A stretch of 64,000 nt of DNA from Myxococcales bacterium (GCA_029863605.1 JAOTVB010000001.1:96187-160186); one strand, 5' to 3'. Shown: positions 51,966-61,938, numbered from the stretch's first letter. Numbers and translations: made by a program. Notes: generated by a model not told the origin, from the sequence alone.

Positions 51966-53261
51966 ATGCTGGCGCGGGTTGGTGAGGTCTTCAGTCGTTG
52001 GGCTGAGCGGTGGGTACCTGACCCGTTCGTTTTGGCGCTCGCGCTGACGTTGATCACCTTGGTCGGGGGCTTTGCGCTATCCGGTTCGGTCGGCGCTGTC
52101 TTTCAGGGCTGGTACGCCGGGTTTTCGAGCACGCCGCTTCTCGCCTTTGCATTGCAGATGTGCCTGATCCTGGTGACCGGTCAGGCATTGGCCTCGAGCC
52201 CGCCGGTTCAGCGCCTCGTTCGTGTGGTGGCGCGTTGGCCGAGGCGCACGCCCGCGGCGGCTGGTCTCGTCGCGGTGATCGCGTGCGTCACAGGCCTCAT
52301 TCAGTGGGGCCTTGGGGCAGTCGTCGCCGCCTTCGTGGTGCGCGAGATCGCGCATAGCGCGGCCGAAGAACAACGCCCCATGGACATTCCAGTGCTGGGG
52401 GCGGCCGCGTACACCGGGCTTGCGGTGTGGCACGGAGGGTTGAGCGGCTCCGCGCCGTTGAAGGCTGCCGAGTCAGCACAGTTCACGGCTGGGGCAGGCG
52501 AGGCGATCGCGGTGAGCGAGACCTTGTTCACACCGCTCAACTTGATGGTGAGCGGGGGCTTACTCGTGCTTCTTCCGATTCTATGCGTGGCTCTGGCTCC
52601 CAAGGAAGCAAGCATCCCGAAGTCCACGATTTTTCGCATCGAGGCCAAGGATTCTTACAAACGGACCTCGCTCGGCCTCCTGGTCGGTGGAATCACGGCG
52701 CTCGTCGTGCTGGTGAGCTGGGCCCGGGGTGACCTCGCGTTCGACCTCAACTCGGTCAATCTGTTTTTCTTGGCGTTGGCGCTCGCCTCTCACGCTTCGA
52801 TCCGTGGCTTTCTCGATTCGGTCACCGAAGGAGCGCGCGGGGCCGGCGCCATCATCGTGCAGTTTCCTCTCTACTTCGGAATCCTCGGCGTCCTGCAGGC
52901 GAGCGGCATGATCGAGCGCCTTTCCGCGGCCATGGCGAGCATCGCCTCGCCCACGACGTTTCCGCTTTTGACGTTCCTCAGCGCCGGGCTCGTGAATTTC
53001 TTCGTGCCGTCGGGCGGCGGTCAATGGGCCCTTCAAAGCGATGTCTTGTTGACGACCGCCGCAACCCTCGAGCTCGACGCCGGCCAAACGGTGATGGCCT
53101 TTGCCTACGGCGACGAATGGACCAACCTCTTGCAGCCGTTCTGGGCGTTGCCGCTCCTCGCTATCACCGGCCTCAAGGCGCGACAGATCGCAGGCTACAC
53201 GGCGATCCTGGCGATCGGCATGGGTCTCTATGTCGGCGTCGTGTTGTTACTGTTTGGCTAA
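51966..53261 (+). CDS. Short-chain fatty acid transporter (AtoE family)
   Basis: A 431-residue polytopic protein with about twelve helices. The [28 protein letters not shown] start, [30 protein letters not shown] and [14 protein letters not shown] motifs fit AtoE. It takes up acetoacetate, butyrate or similar acids through the inner membrane. It is convergent with the CoA-transferase genes (four-base overlap), which would activate the imported acid. Start 51966 is chosen over a longer frame that begins inside the comM promoter side. Confidence 0.93.
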   Translation: MLARVGEVFSRWAERWVPDPFVLALALTLITLVGGFALSGSVGAVFQGWYAGFSSTPLLAFALQMCLILVTGQALASSPPVQRLVRVVARWPRRTPAAAGLVAVIACVTGLIQWGLGAVVAAFVVREIAHSAAEEQRPMDIPVLGAAAYTGLAVWHGGLSGSAPLKAAESAQFTAGAGEAIAVSETLFTPLNLMVSGGLLVLLPILCVALAPKEASIPKSTIFRIEAKDSYKRTSLGLLVGGITALVVLVSWARGDLAFDLNSVNLFFLALALASHASIRGFLDSVTEGARGAGAIIVQFPLYFGILGVLQASGMIERLSAAMASIASPTTFPLLTFLSAGLVNFFVPSGGGQWALQSDVLLTTAATLELDAGQTVMAFAYGDEWTNLLQPFWALPLLAITGLKARQIAGYTAILAIGMGLYVGVVLLLFG

Positions 53262-53905
53262 AGCCCGGAAGCGACGCTGTACGCGGCTTCGGTGTTTTCC
53301 GCGATCTCTTCTAGCGTCGCCCCATCGGCAAGCTCGACCAAGGTCATTCCGCCACTGCCGGCTTTGTCAATCTCGAACACGCCGAGGTCGGTGATCACCA
53401 AGTCGACGACTTTGGTTCCCGTGAGCGGCAAGGTGCACTTCTTCAAGAGCTTGGGCTTCCCTTTGGCGGTGTGCTCCATGACGACGACCACCCGCTTCAC
53501 GCCTGCGACGAGGTCCATCGCGCCGCCCATTCCCTTGACCATCTTTCCGGGGATCATCCAGTTCGCGAGGTCGCCGTTTTCCGCGACCTGCATCGCACCG
53601 AGGATGGACAAGTTGATGTGCCCGCCCCGAATCATCGCGAACGAGTCGGCGCTCGAAAAAAAGCTCGTCGTCGGGAGCTCGGTGACCGTCTGCTTCCCTG
53701 CATTGATCAAATCGGCGTCTTCCTCGCCCTCGTAAGGGAAGGGCCCCATCCCGAGCATGCCGTTTTCGCTTTGGAGCTGAACGTTCATCCCTTTTGGAAT
53801 GTAGTTCGAAACCAGCGTCGGGATCCCGATGCCGAGGTTCACGTAAAAGCCGTCGCGGAGCTCTCGTGCCGCGCGTTCCGCCATTTGGTCACGGGTCCAG
53901 GCCAT
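53258..53905 (-). CDS. scoB: 3-oxoacid CoA-transferase subunit B
   Basis: The 215-residue protein has [16 protein letters not shown] and [13 protein letters not shown], in which Glu47 of SENG is the catalytic glutamate, and a [20 protein letters not shown]. It pairs with subunit A upstream to transfer CoA from succinyl-CoA or acetyl-CoA to acetoacetate. It follows subunit A at 29 bases. Confidence 0.95.
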   Translation of the reverse strand: MAWTRDQMAERAARELRDGFYVNLGIGIPTLVSNYIPKGMNVQLQSENGMLGMGPFPYEGEEDADLINAGKQTVTELPTTSFFSSADSFAMIRGGHINLSILGAMQVAENGDLANWMIPGKMVKGMGGAMDLVAGVKRVVVVMEHTAKGKPKLLKKCTLPLTGTKVVDLVITDLGVFEIDKAGSGGMTLVELADGATLEEIAENTEAAYSVASGL

Positions 53906-53934
53906 CGTGTCTCCTCAAGTCTTCTCCAGTCTTC

Positions 53935-54639
53935 CTATTGGCGCGGACGCGTGGTCCGTTGCTCGATGTGCTTTGAGGCGGTGGGGAAATGAATGATGCG
54001 GTCGACGAAGATCCCAGGGGTCATGATCTGATCGGGGTCGAGCTCACCGGGCTCGACCAGATGCTCCACCTCGGCCACCGTGACCTCTGCGGCCGTCGCC
54101 ATCATCGGGTTGAAGTTTCGCGCCGTCTTTCGGTAGATGAGATTTCCTTCGGTATCGCCCTTCCAAGCATGGACGATCGCGACGTCGGCAAAGAGCCCTC
54201 GTTCCATCACGTACTCTGCGCCGTCGAACTCGCGCAGTTCCTTGCCTTCGGCGACGGTCGTCCCGACACCGGTCTTGGTGAAAAACGCCGGGATGCCGGC
54301 GCCGCCCGCGCGAATCCGCTCGGCCAACGTCCCTTGCGGCGTGAACTCCACCGTGAGGAGGCCGTCGAGAAACTGCTGCGCGAACAATTGGTTCTCTCCA
54401 ACATACGAAGAGACCATCTTCTTGATCTGGCGCGTCTCGAGCATGACTCCGAGACCGATCCCGTCGACTCCCGCGTTGTTTGAGATGACGGTCAAGTCTT
54501 TCACACCCGACGTGGCCACCGCGTCGATCAGCGCTTCGGGGATCCCGCACAACCCAAAGCCACCGCTCATCAGCGTCATTCCGTCTTTCAAGAGCCCGTC
54601 GAGCGCTGCGGTCGCGTCGGGATAGACCTTGTTGACCAT
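53935..54639 (-). CDS. scoA: 3-oxoacid CoA-transferase subunit A
   Basis: The 234-residue protein has LMSGGFGLCGIPEALIDA, TVISNNAG and YVGENQLFAQQFLDG, together with TLAERIRAGGAGIPAFFTKTGVGT, the usual subunit A signature. With subunit B it forms the heterotetrameric SCOT/AtoDA-type enzyme. The two genes and the AtoE-like transporter form a small locus for short-chain acid use. Confidence 0.95.
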   Translation of the reverse strand: MVNKVYPDATAALDGLLKDGMTLMSGGFGLCGIPEALIDAVATSGVKDLTVISNNAGVDGIGLGVMLETRQIKKMVSSYVGENQLFAQQFLDGLLTVEFTPQGTLAERIRAGGAGIPAFFTKTGVGTTVAEGKELREFDGAEYVMERGLFADVAIVHAWKGDTEGNLIYRKTARNFNPMMATAAEVTVAEVEHLVEPGELDPDQIMTPGIFVDRIIHFPTASKHIEQRTTRPRQ

Positions 54640-54736
54640 GCCTGGGGTTTACCCTCTGCCCAGGCACACGCAAGGCTACGAAAAATCGTCCGTCCTCGTT
54701 TCAGCGCCATTTCCTTGTTAGGGTGATGGGCGCACG

Positions 54737-55027
54737 ATGACTGCTCGAAGCACAATCCTGATCGGCCTGCTATTATGCTCGGCGCTCTTGGCGGGCACGC
54801 ATCTCACGCCCGCTGCTCCCAACAACGGCGGGGAGTGCAAGGCGGTTGAGATTCAAACGAACGAAGCCGGACACAAGTCTGGGTATCACCTGTTCGAAGC
54901 GCGCGGCGAGCTGTATACGTGGTTTGTTCACGACGGTAAGTTGGTGGTCGAGAGTGGCAGCGACACGCGTGTCGAGTTTGCCCAGCGCATGATCGGCAGC
55001 TTCAAGTGCAGCCTGCCAACGCCGTAG
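54737..55027 (+). CDS. Small exported protein of unknown function
   Basis: The 96-residue frame starts with a signal-like segment (TILIGLLLCSALLAGTHL) and continues with about 70 residues that hold two cysteines and no motif I recognise. It lies alone between the divergent subunit A gene and the lipase-like gene. A real gene is supported by the signal peptide, high-GC codon use and complete frame; the function is unknown. Confidence 0.6.
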   Translation: MTARSTILIGLLLCSALLAGTHLTPAAPNNGGECKAVEIQTNEAGHKSGYHLFEARGELYTWFVHDGKLVVESGSDTRVEFAQRMIGSFKCSLPTP

Positions 55028-55127
55028 GGCGAGCACGGCGAATCCTAGCGCTCGATTTGCAAGGGACACGTGCGTGTGAACTTCACCCTTCCGACCGGGA
55101 TCGCATGGTATCTTCCGACCGCGAATC

Positions 55128-56249
55128 ATGAGCAGCCCAAAGCATCACATCGTTCTGGTTCCCGGCCTCTTCGGTTTCGCGAAGCTCGGTGGGTTCGACT
55201 ACTTCATGCACGTCGAGGAGGCGCTCGGAAACCGCTTTGCTGAGGCTGGGCTCGACTGGGACTTCGTGCTCGTGCCTTCGCCCCCGACAGGATCGATCGT
55301 GCGGCGTGCTCGAGTTCTGGTCGAGTCTGTCGATGAAGCCTGTGGCGAAGATGACGGACCGATCCATTTGATCGGCCATTCGACTGGGGGACTCGACATA
55401 CGGCTCTTGGCGTCACCGACGGCGCGCCCCGAGCCGCCCCTTTGGTTTGATCGAGTGCAGGGCGCTATCACCATAAGCGCCCCCCACTACGGAACGCCTC
55501 TGGCTCATGATCTCACCACGCTCGCGGGCAGGCGACTCCTCTTCGTCCTCTATCTCCTCACGTTTGGGACGCTTCGGTTTGGCGGGCCGCCGCTGACGGC
55601 TCTGGCGCCCTTGATCGCGTCGCTCGGAAAGATCGACGATGCCCTCGGCTTAGACATCAAGCTGTTGGATCGAACGATCGAGCTCATTCTCAGCTTTTTG
55701 AGCAAAGAAGGGCTGGACGAGGTCGAAGACTGGTTCGAGGGCATTCGCGCCGATCGTGGAGCCATCATCCAACTCACGCCCGAGGCGATGGATATCTTCA
55801 ACGCGGCGGTCAATGACAATCCGAGCCTGCGTTACGGGTGCGTCGTTACCAGAATGCCCACGCCAGGACCGGTGACAGTCGCGTCCAGCGTTCTTTCGCC
55901 GGTAGCCGCGCTTTCCCTTGCTTTCTTCACACCGCTCTACGTTGGCGCGAGCCGGCCCTCATCGGATTATCCGAGCCCCACTCCCGCGCCCGAGGTTCAG
56001 GATTTCCTCGCCGAGCGGTTCGGAAAACCCGTCGAGGCCTCCTTCAACGACGGCCTCGTCCCAACGCTGAGCCAGCTTTGGGGCGACATCGTCTGGGCAG
56101 GCACCGCCGACCACCTCGATATCCTCGGGCACTTCCAAGGCGAAAAGGACACGAGCCACACCGATTGGCAGGTCAGCGGCGCGGGCTTCACCGAGTCCGA
56201 CTTCGACGAAGCCATGGACGCTGTTGCCGACTTCCTTCTGAACGCGTGA
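55128..56249 (+). CDS. Alpha/beta hydrolase, triacylglycerol-lipase-like
   Basis: The 373-residue protein has HIVLVPGLFGFAKLGG, the oxyanion-side motif, HLIGHSTGGLD with nucleophile Ser85, and an HLDILGHFQ His late in the chain. The central segment has a long hydrophobic stretch (LLFVLYLLTFGTLRFG) that may be a lid or membrane contact. The pattern is close to cytoplasmic lipase/esterase families of bacteria; the substrate is not known. No secretion signal is evident. Confidence 0.85.
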   Translation: MSSPKHHIVLVPGLFGFAKLGGFDYFMHVEEALGNRFAEAGLDWDFVLVPSPPTGSIVRRARVLVESVDEACGEDDGPIHLIGHSTGGLDIRLLASPTARPEPPLWFDRVQGAITISAPHYGTPLAHDLTTLAGRRLLFVLYLLTFGTLRFGGPPLTALAPLIASLGKIDDALGLDIKLLDRTIELILSFLSKEGLDEVEDWFEGIRADRGAIIQLTPEAMDIFNAAVNDNPSLRYGCVVTRMPTPGPVTVASSVLSPVAALSLAFFTPLYVGASRPSSDYPSPTPAPEVQDFLAERFGKPVEASFNDGLVPTLSQLWGDIVWAGTADHLDILGHFQGEKDTSHTDWQVSGAGFTESDFDEAMDAVADFLLNA

Positions 56250-56266
56250 TCGGAACAGCTCCACAG

Positions 56267-56908
56267 CTACCGAAACGCGGTCAAGATTTCGTTTCTGCGC
56301 AGAAACCAAGGTTTGAATGGTGGGTCATATCGCGCCCAGATCGGCTCGCCCATGGCCTCGTATCCGTTTGCCGCGAGTGCTTCCCGGAGTCGCGCGAGAT
56401 GCTTTTCGTAGTTCTTGCGCGACCACGTTCCGGAATAACGGATCGCCGCAAACTTCCGTGCGGGCACTTCCCGTATCTCGATGCGTGGGTCGTTAGGTTT
56501 GGGAAGCGTCTCCAGCGTGTACTTGGACGGCATCGCGAACTGGATGGTGAATCGATCGTCGGCTCGCTCCTGAGTGACCGGCGCGGTCATGGCGATCTTG
56601 GAGCCCGCGCCTCTTTCCTGGCTGACCGGCGCGGTCATCGCGATCTTTCGTTCTCCTTGGTTGTCTCCAAAGATGTAGCTCGCCAAGATTCGAAACCCGA
56701 TGTTGCCCGCATTCTCCAGATCTCCTTCGACGGCCGTTTCAGCGACCAAGTAAGGCGCGTACTCTCGGATCTCGACCGCTCCGATTTCCTCGACCACCTC
56801 ATAGTTGGGCGTTTCGTAAGCCACTCCTCCTCCTATGACTAGAAAAACCGCCGCTCCGCCCACCAGCAGAAGCGCGATGATCAGCCCAGCCCATGCGTAC
56901 TTGGTCAT
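56267..56908 (-). CDS. SOUL haem-binding family protein with membrane anchor
   Basis: The 213-residue protein begins with a membrane helix (WAGLIIALLLVGGAAVFLVI) and then shows a SOUL domain: YEVVEEIGAVEIREYAPYLVAET, a doubled KIAMTAPV motif at about 105-130, and FAMPSKYTLETLPKPNDP. SOUL/HBP proteins bind haem or tetrapyrroles in eukaryotes; in bacteria the role is not clear. The single helix places the domain outside the cytoplasm or at the inner membrane. Convergent with the lipase-like gene at 18 bases. Confidence 0.9.
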   Translation of the reverse strand: MTKYAWAGLIIALLLVGGAAVFLVIGGGVAYETPNYEVVEEIGAVEIREYAPYLVAETAVEGDLENAGNIGFRILASYIFGDNQGERKIAMTAPVSQERGAGSKIAMTAPVTQERADDRFTIQFAMPSKYTLETLPKPNDPRIEIREVPARKFAAIRYSGTWSRKNYEKHLARLREALAANGYEAMGEPIWARYDPPFKPWFLRRNEILTAFR

Positions 56909-56965
56909 CGGATAGGTGCGTTTCTTGGGCCTCGCGCACGAAATGGCAAGCCTCAGACGTCGGTG

Positions 56966-57265
56966 TCACCTCAGCCAGCGGAGTGACGATGCGATGATGT
57001 CTTGGGCGTCTTGCTCGAAAACCGGACCGTGGGCGAGGATCAGTTGCTTGGGGTTCCAGCCGAGGATGGTGTCTCGCGCGGCACGAGCCGCGTTGCGGTT
57101 GGTGAATGTCGCTCGCCATTCACGTGGGGTGCTCCCGTCTGGGCCCAGCAATCCGTCGAGTTTCATCGCCCATCGGCGCCAGCCCGAAAACGCGCTTTCG
57201 TCGAGCTTTTGGATCAGGTCGCACACGAGCGTGGTCCAGAGCTCTTCACCAAGGGCTTCCAACAT
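56966..57265 (-). pseudogene. C-terminal fragment resembling DUF4336 proteins
   Basis: The 99-residue frame contains WRATFTNRNAARAARD and LGWNPKQLILAHGPVF, which look like the ending of DUF4336 (metallo-beta-lactamase-like) proteins, normally more than twice this length. The metal-binding N-terminal part is missing; the region upstream is the intact arsC gene, so a deletion is likely. Translation from ATG 57265, four bases after arsC, is possible but any product lacks the catalytic site. Confidence 0.5.
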
Positions 57266-57269
57266 GAGT

Positions 57270-57620
57270 CTACCTCAGGAGCTCCAGCACGTTCTCGGGG
57301 GGGCGGCCGAGCACCGCGCGGTTGCCACGAAGAACGACCGGTCTCTCGATGAGCACCGGGTTGTCGACCATCGCTCGAATCAAGTCCTTGCGCGTCAGCG
57401 AAGGATCGTCGAGCGACAGTTCCTCGTAACGTGCTTCCTTCTTGCGCATCAGCTCTCGAGGCTCCATCCCAAGCTTCTGCAGAACGTCCTCGAGCTCTTC
57501 AATGGACGGTGACGTCTTCAAGTATTCGATGACCTCGGGCTCGACGTGGTGATCGCGAACCAGCTGCAGGGTCTGCCGCGACTTGCTGCACTGCGGATTG
57601 TGCCAAATCGTCACCGTCAT
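57270..57620 (-). CDS. arsC: ArsC family arsenate reductase
   Basis: The 116-residue protein has WHNPQCSKSR with the active Cys11, and IERPVVLRGNRAVLGRP with the conserved Arg-Pro of the glutaredoxin-linked ArsC family. It reduces arsenate to arsenite with glutathione/glutaredoxin. No arsB, arsR or acr3 is adjacent, so it may serve another thiol chemistry (as for YffB or Spx relatives). Confidence 0.92.
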   Translation of the reverse strand: MTVTIWHNPQCSKSRQTLQLVRDHHVEPEVIEYLKTSPSIEELEDVLQKLGMEPRELMRKKEARYEELSLDDPSLTRKDLIRAMVDNPVLIERPVVLRGNRAVLGRPPENVLELLR

Positions 57621-57768
57621 GGGACGAGAGCTTAGTCAATATCATTCGATCTCGCGAGCACGTAGGCCACGCGAATGATATCCTCGCCCGATGCTTCGTT
57701 CTGCTCTTCCTATCTTGGCATGGACGCGATACCAACCAACGAGTCGGGCGGGCGAAAGAGACTCCCAC

Positions 57769-59877
57769 ATGATTAGCTGTATCGAGCGCCGAGCTTCGCC
57801 GTTCAAAACCTCGTGCCTCCTCCTTGCCGTTGCGATCTTCGGCATGACCGGCTGTGAAGATGGAAGCGATCCCAATGCGGCCCTCGAGCAACGTGTCGAC
57901 GAGCTCGTGTCGCAGATGACGCTCGAGGAGAAGATCCTGCAAATGGCGGGCTCGGGGTCGAACGGTGCGCCTTTCAGCGTTCCAGGTGTCGAAAGGCTCG
58001 GCGTGCCTGCATTCGAAATGTCTGACGGGCCGAGGGGCGTGCAGGCCGGCGGCGGAACTACTCAGCTTCCGGTGGGCATGATGCGCGGCGCGACCTGGGA
58101 TCCCGAGGTCGAACGGCGGGTCGGTGAGGTGATGGGGCGTGAGCTTCGGGCCGCCGGGGCCAACATACTGCTGGCCCCCACGATCAACATCTTGAGCCAC
58201 CCGAGCTGGGGTAGGGCGCAGGAAACTTATGGCGAAGATGTCCACCATCTTTCGCGCATGGGGGTCGCCTTTGTCGAGGGCGTTCAAGAGTATGCGCTTG
58301 CCAATCCGAAGCACTACGCGGCCAACAACATCGAGAACACGCGGTTCGAAGTCGATGTCAATGTCGACGAGCGAACGCTCAGGGAGATCTATCTCCCCCA
58401 TTTCCGAGCGGCCGTGCTCGAAGGGAACGCCGCATCAGTCATGACGGCTTATAACCGGGTCAATGGTCAGTACTGTGGCGAGAACCAGCATCTCGTTCGC
58501 GAGATCCTGAAGACGGAATGGGGGTTCGACGGCTTTGCCCTTTCTGACTGGATTTTGGGCACCCGATCGACGGTGCCCTCGGCGCTCGCCGGGCTCGACA
58601 TCGAGATGCCGGTGACGATGTTCTACGGAGAATCGTTGCTGGAACCGGTTGTTGCGGGTGACGTGCCCGAGGAGCTCATCGACGATGCGATCCGACGCAT
58701 GGTTCGAAAGAAGCTTCAGTTCCGCCTCGACGAGCCGAGCCCGGTCGATGCCAGCGTGATCGCGAGCGACGAGCATCTGGCTGTCGCGCAGGAGGCGGCG
58801 GAAAAGGGCGCGGTGCTGTTGAAAAACGACTCAGCGGCCTTGCCGCTCGACGAAAGCGCTCTCAGCCGGCTGGCGGTGGTCGGCCTCCTTGCCGACACGC
58901 CCAACACGGGAGACACCGGCAGCAGCAACACGAGCCCCTCTTTCATCATCACGCCCCTCCAAGGGATCGAAGAAGCGGTTGGCAGCGCGTTGACGATCGA
59001 CCACATCGGCAAGGACACGCTGGATCCCGCCGATGAGGCCGTCATTCAACAGGCCGACGCCGCGATCATCGTCACCGGATTGACCTCGGACGACGAGGGT
59101 GAGGGCCTCATCGCTGCCGGCGACCGCTTGGAGCTCGGTCTCTCCTCCGAACGCGTCGCGCTCATCCAAAACGTCGCCGCGCTCAATCCGCGAACCATCG
59201 TCGTCCTGCAGGGTGGCAGCGCGATCACCATGGGCGATTGGCTGCCCGATATCGAAGCGCTCCTGATGGCCTGGTACCCAGGCCAAATGGGTGGCCATGC
59301 GATCGCCAATCTGCTCTTCGGGGATGCCAATCCGTCGGGCAAGCTACCGCTCACGATTCCGAGGAGCGTCGACGACCTTCCTCCTTTCGATGCCGAGTCG
59401 ACGTCGGTGACCTATCAGTACTTCCACGGCTATCGCCACATCGACCGAGAAGGCCTCGACCCGGAGTTCGAGTTTGGGTTTGGCCTCAGCTACACGACGT
59501 TTGCGATTGATGAGCTGCGGGCCGACAGGTCAAACGCAGGCGCAGATGACGTCGTGCGTTTCAGCGTCGACGTGACCAACACCGGGTCGGTCGCGGGCGC
59601 CGAGGTCGTTCAACTGTACGTGACCTATCCCGGGTCCGCGGTCGCCCGTGCGAATCTCGAGCTCAAGGGCTTCAAGAAGGTCCTGTTAGAGCCTGGCGAA
59701 ACCCAGACGGTCGAGATCAAGCTTCCGGTCAACAGTCTCGCTTATTATGACGTCGCAGAAAGCGCCTGGGTCCTCGAGGGCCTCACGCACGAAGTTCACG
59801 TCGGGACCTCCTCGCGTGATTTGCCGTTGTCGACCACGCTCACGGTCGAAGAGGCCCGACCGGTCGCGCTCTACTGA
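57769..59877 (+). CDS. GH3 family beta-glucosidase-like lipoprotein
   Basis: A 702-residue lipoprotein with a lipobox FGMTGC (Cys29). The GH3 A-domain contains FEMSDGPRGVQ, LAPTINILSHPSWGRAQETYGED, PKHYAANNIENTR and the nucleophile Asp260 in GFALSDW. The B-domain (about 370-560) and a C-terminal fibronectin-III-like domain (TNTGSVAGAEVVQLYV) complete the usual BglX layout. It removes terminal beta-D-glucosyl or related residues outside the cell. Start 57769 is chosen so that the signal peptide has a normal length. Confidence 0.94.
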   Translation: MISCIERRASPFKTSCLLLAVAIFGMTGCEDGSDPNAALEQRVDELVSQMTLEEKILQMAGSGSNGAPFSVPGVERLGVPAFEMSDGPRGVQAGGGTTQLPVGMMRGATWDPEVERRVGEVMGRELRAAGANILLAPTINILSHPSWGRAQETYGEDVHHLSRMGVAFVEGVQEYALANPKHYAANNIENTRFEVDVNVDERTLREIYLPHFRAAVLEGNAASVMTAYNRVNGQYCGENQHLVREILKTEWGFDGFALSDWILGTRSTVPSALAGLDIEMPVTMFYGESLLEPVVAGDVPEELIDDAIRRMVRKKLQFRLDEPSPVDASVIASDEHLAVAQEAAEKGAVLLKNDSAALPLDESALSRLAVVGLLADTPNTGDTGSSNTSPSFIITPLQGIEEAVGSALTIDHIGKDTLDPADEAVIQQADAAIIVTGLTSDDEGEGLIAAGDRLELGLSSERVALIQNVAALNPRTIVVLQGGSAITMGDWLPDIEALLMAWYPGQMGGHAIANLLFGDANPSGKLPLTIPRSVDDLPPFDAESTSVTYQYFHGYRHIDREGLDPEFEFGFGLSYTTFAIDELRADRSNAGADDVVRFSVDVTNTGSVAGAEVVQLYVTYPGSAVARANLELKGFKKVLLEPGETQTVEIKLPVNSLAYYDVAESAWVLEGLTHEVHVGTSSRDLPLSTTLTVEEARPVALY

Positions 59878-61464
59878 CTAGCGGGCCGGCCAATCGACCA
59901 GCGGCGAGCGAAAAAAGGCAACGCCACGCGCGTCGAGCCGAGGGCCGTGTTGCGCGAGCCGCGCTCGATACTCCTCCCAGTTGCGGCGATCGCGCGGAGA
60001 CCAGCCGATCTCTGCGTACCCGAGGAGCCGTGGAAACATCATGAAATCGATGTCGGCCACCTCGTCGATGGTTTCGGTCCAAAGTGGCGCCTCGAGCCCG
60101 ATCACGTCGGCTTCGACGAGCTCTTCGAGCACCGGGTCCCACTCGTACGCGACGCGCACGTCGATGAAGCCAGCCCAAGAGAGCCCGATCGGTGTCGATT
60201 CGTCGTACTTCATGTCGAGATAAGCCCGCCTAGCGGGCGACGCGATGATTCGGGCGCCTTGATCACGCGCCGCGAGCGCGTCTTCCAGCAACAGCCAGTG
60301 CTGAGCAAGAAAGGGTGGGTCGAGGTTGGCACGACCGATCTCCGCCCACCCCATCATCGTTTTTCCATGGCTTTCCACGATCTCTTGTGCTCTGGCGATG
60401 AACGCCACGTAATCCTCTTCGCTGGTCGCCAAGGCTTCATCGCCTCCGATGTGAAAGTCAGGCCCGGGAACCAGCGCCGCGACTTCCCGAACGACGTCGT
60501 CCACGAACCGGTCGGTGTCGGGGCCGTCGATCCAAAGTGAGGTCGAGCCAAAGGGAACAGTCGGCGTGAGCTCGGTACGTTCGCCGCTTTCGTTGAGCTC
60601 GGCATAGGATGCGAGCGCGGCGTTGATGTGGCCAGGCATGTCGAGCTCGGGGACGATCGTGACGAAGCGTGCTTGTGCATAGGCCACGATGTCGGCGAAT
60701 TGTTCCTGCGTATAGTAGCCACCTGGGCCGCCGCTATGGTCGGTCGTCGCCCCGATTGTGGTGAGGTCAGGCCAAGATCGAATCTCGATTCGCCATCCTG
60801 CATCGTCGGTGAGGTGAATGTGAAAACGGTTGATCTTGTAGCGCGCCACGAGGTCGATGAGCCGCTTCACCTCGTCGGCATCGAAGAAATGCCTGGCGAC
60901 GTCGAGCATCGTTCCCCGCCATTCAAAACGAGGACTATCTTCGATGGTCACCATCGGCACCCGCCAAACCATGGCGTCGGCCACCGAAGGCCGCTCTATC
61001 TCGGTAGGCAGCAGCTGGAGCAGTGTCTGAGCTCCATAGAACACACCCGCAGGCGTCGCTGCGCGCACGGTCGCCTCGCGTTCATCGACCACCAACAGAT
61101 AGCCTTCCTCGCCGAGGTCACCGTGTGCTTGGTCGAGCCGAAGAACGATGTCCGCGGCTGCAGGCTCACCGAGTGCGACTTCCCACGCCCAGCCGGTGGC
61201 CGGCCGAAGCGATGTCGCGAGCAGCTCCCCGATGGCCTGAGTCTCAGCGGAAACCGCAATCCTCGAGCCAGAATCGAAGTGCAGATGCCCCCTATCGCCC
61301 GAAACGACCCGCGGGTTTGGGATGACATTCAGAGCGCCGATCGGATCGTCGTCGACCACCGCGGTGTCTGCGTCCCCCGAGCCACAACCCGCGAGGATCA
61401 GCACGGCCATGCAGAGCGGTGCGATGCCCTTGCGGACGTGGCTGAGGGGTGCACGCTGCGTCAT
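59878..61464 (-). CDS. GH20 family beta-N-acetylhexosaminidase lipoprotein
   Basis: The 528-residue lipoprotein (lipobox LAGC, Cys27) carries an N-terminal GH20b-like domain and the catalytic barrel with FHIHLTDDAGWRIE, PELDMPGH, and HIGGDEA with the Asp342/Glu343 pair. It removes GlcNAc or GalNAc from glycans or chitin fragments with substrate-assisted catalysis. Stops of this gene and the GH3 gene touch without a spare base, convergent. A pair of surface glycosidases suggests use of external glucan and chitin or peptidoglycan fragments. Confidence 0.94.
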   Translation of the reverse strand: MTQRAPLSHVRKGIAPLCMAVLILAGCGSGDADTAVVDDDPIGALNVIPNPRVVSGDRGHLHFDSGSRIAVSAETQAIGELLATSLRPATGWAWEVALGEPAAADIVLRLDQAHGDLGEEGYLLVVDEREATVRAATPAGVFYGAQTLLQLLPTEIERPSVADAMVWRVPMVTIEDSPRFEWRGTMLDVARHFFDADEVKRLIDLVARYKINRFHIHLTDDAGWRIEIRSWPDLTTIGATTDHSGGPGGYYTQEQFADIVAYAQARFVTIVPELDMPGHINAALASYAELNESGERTELTPTVPFGSTSLWIDGPDTDRFVDDVVREVAALVPGPDFHIGGDEALATSEEDYVAFIARAQEIVESHGKTMMGWAEIGRANLDPPFLAQHWLLLEDALAARDQGARIIASPARRAYLDMKYDESTPIGLSWAGFIDVRVAYEWDPVLEELVEADVIGLEAPLWTETIDEVADIDFMMFPRLLGYAEIGWSPRDRRNWEEYRARLAQHGPRLDARGVAFFRSPLVDWPAR

Positions 61465-61519
61465 CAGAGCTAGTTTGTCGCCCTCCTGACGTCACGCTGT
61501 CAACAGTCTGCGACCGCGT

Positions 61520-61870
61520 TTACTTGGGCAGTACCTGCGATCGATTGGCGCTGCTGCCGAAGACCGGGTGGGGTAGCGTCAGCAGCTCGAGTGCGGCGGC
61601 TGCGCGTGGCGCCTCCTCGGTGGTGTTGCCGTTCCAGTCGGACTTGCCGTCGGCTTCCATCCAGAGGTCGGCGAGCTCTCGGTCGTCGCGAAGCTCGATC
61701 TCCACGACTTGGACCGGCGCCTCGTAGTTGGGCTCGCCCCACAGGTTTCCGAGCCCATGCTCTTCTGCGATCTGGCTCGTGAGCGTGGGGCCGGTCTGAA
61801 AGCCGAAGCCTGTGCAGGCCGTGGTGACAAAGGAGAGAGCGATTCCGAGTGTTAGTAGTTGCTTGTTCAT
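61520..61870 (-). CDS. Small lipoprotein of unknown function
   Basis: The 116-residue protein has a signal peptide and lipobox TTAC. After a short Gly/Thr stretch it has an acidic middle (VQVVEIELRDDRELADLWMEADG) and a polar end. No domain is recognised. The start is fixed by GAGGAG a few bases upstream. It is divergent from the TetR gene; the shared 149-base spacer has the GTATAC array, so it is a candidate target of that regulator. Confidence 0.7.
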   Translation of the reverse strand: MNKQLLTLGIALSFVTTACTGFGFQTGPTLTSQIAEEHGLGNLWGEPNYEAPVQVVEIELRDDRELADLWMEADGKSDWNGNTTEEAPRAAAALELLTLPHPVFGSSANRSQVLPK

Positions 61871-61938
61871 GGTGGCCTCCTCATGCGATCGGGGCGTGAT
61901 TTCGGAGGGAACATCGTTCCTCTCCGTATGTATTCAGT

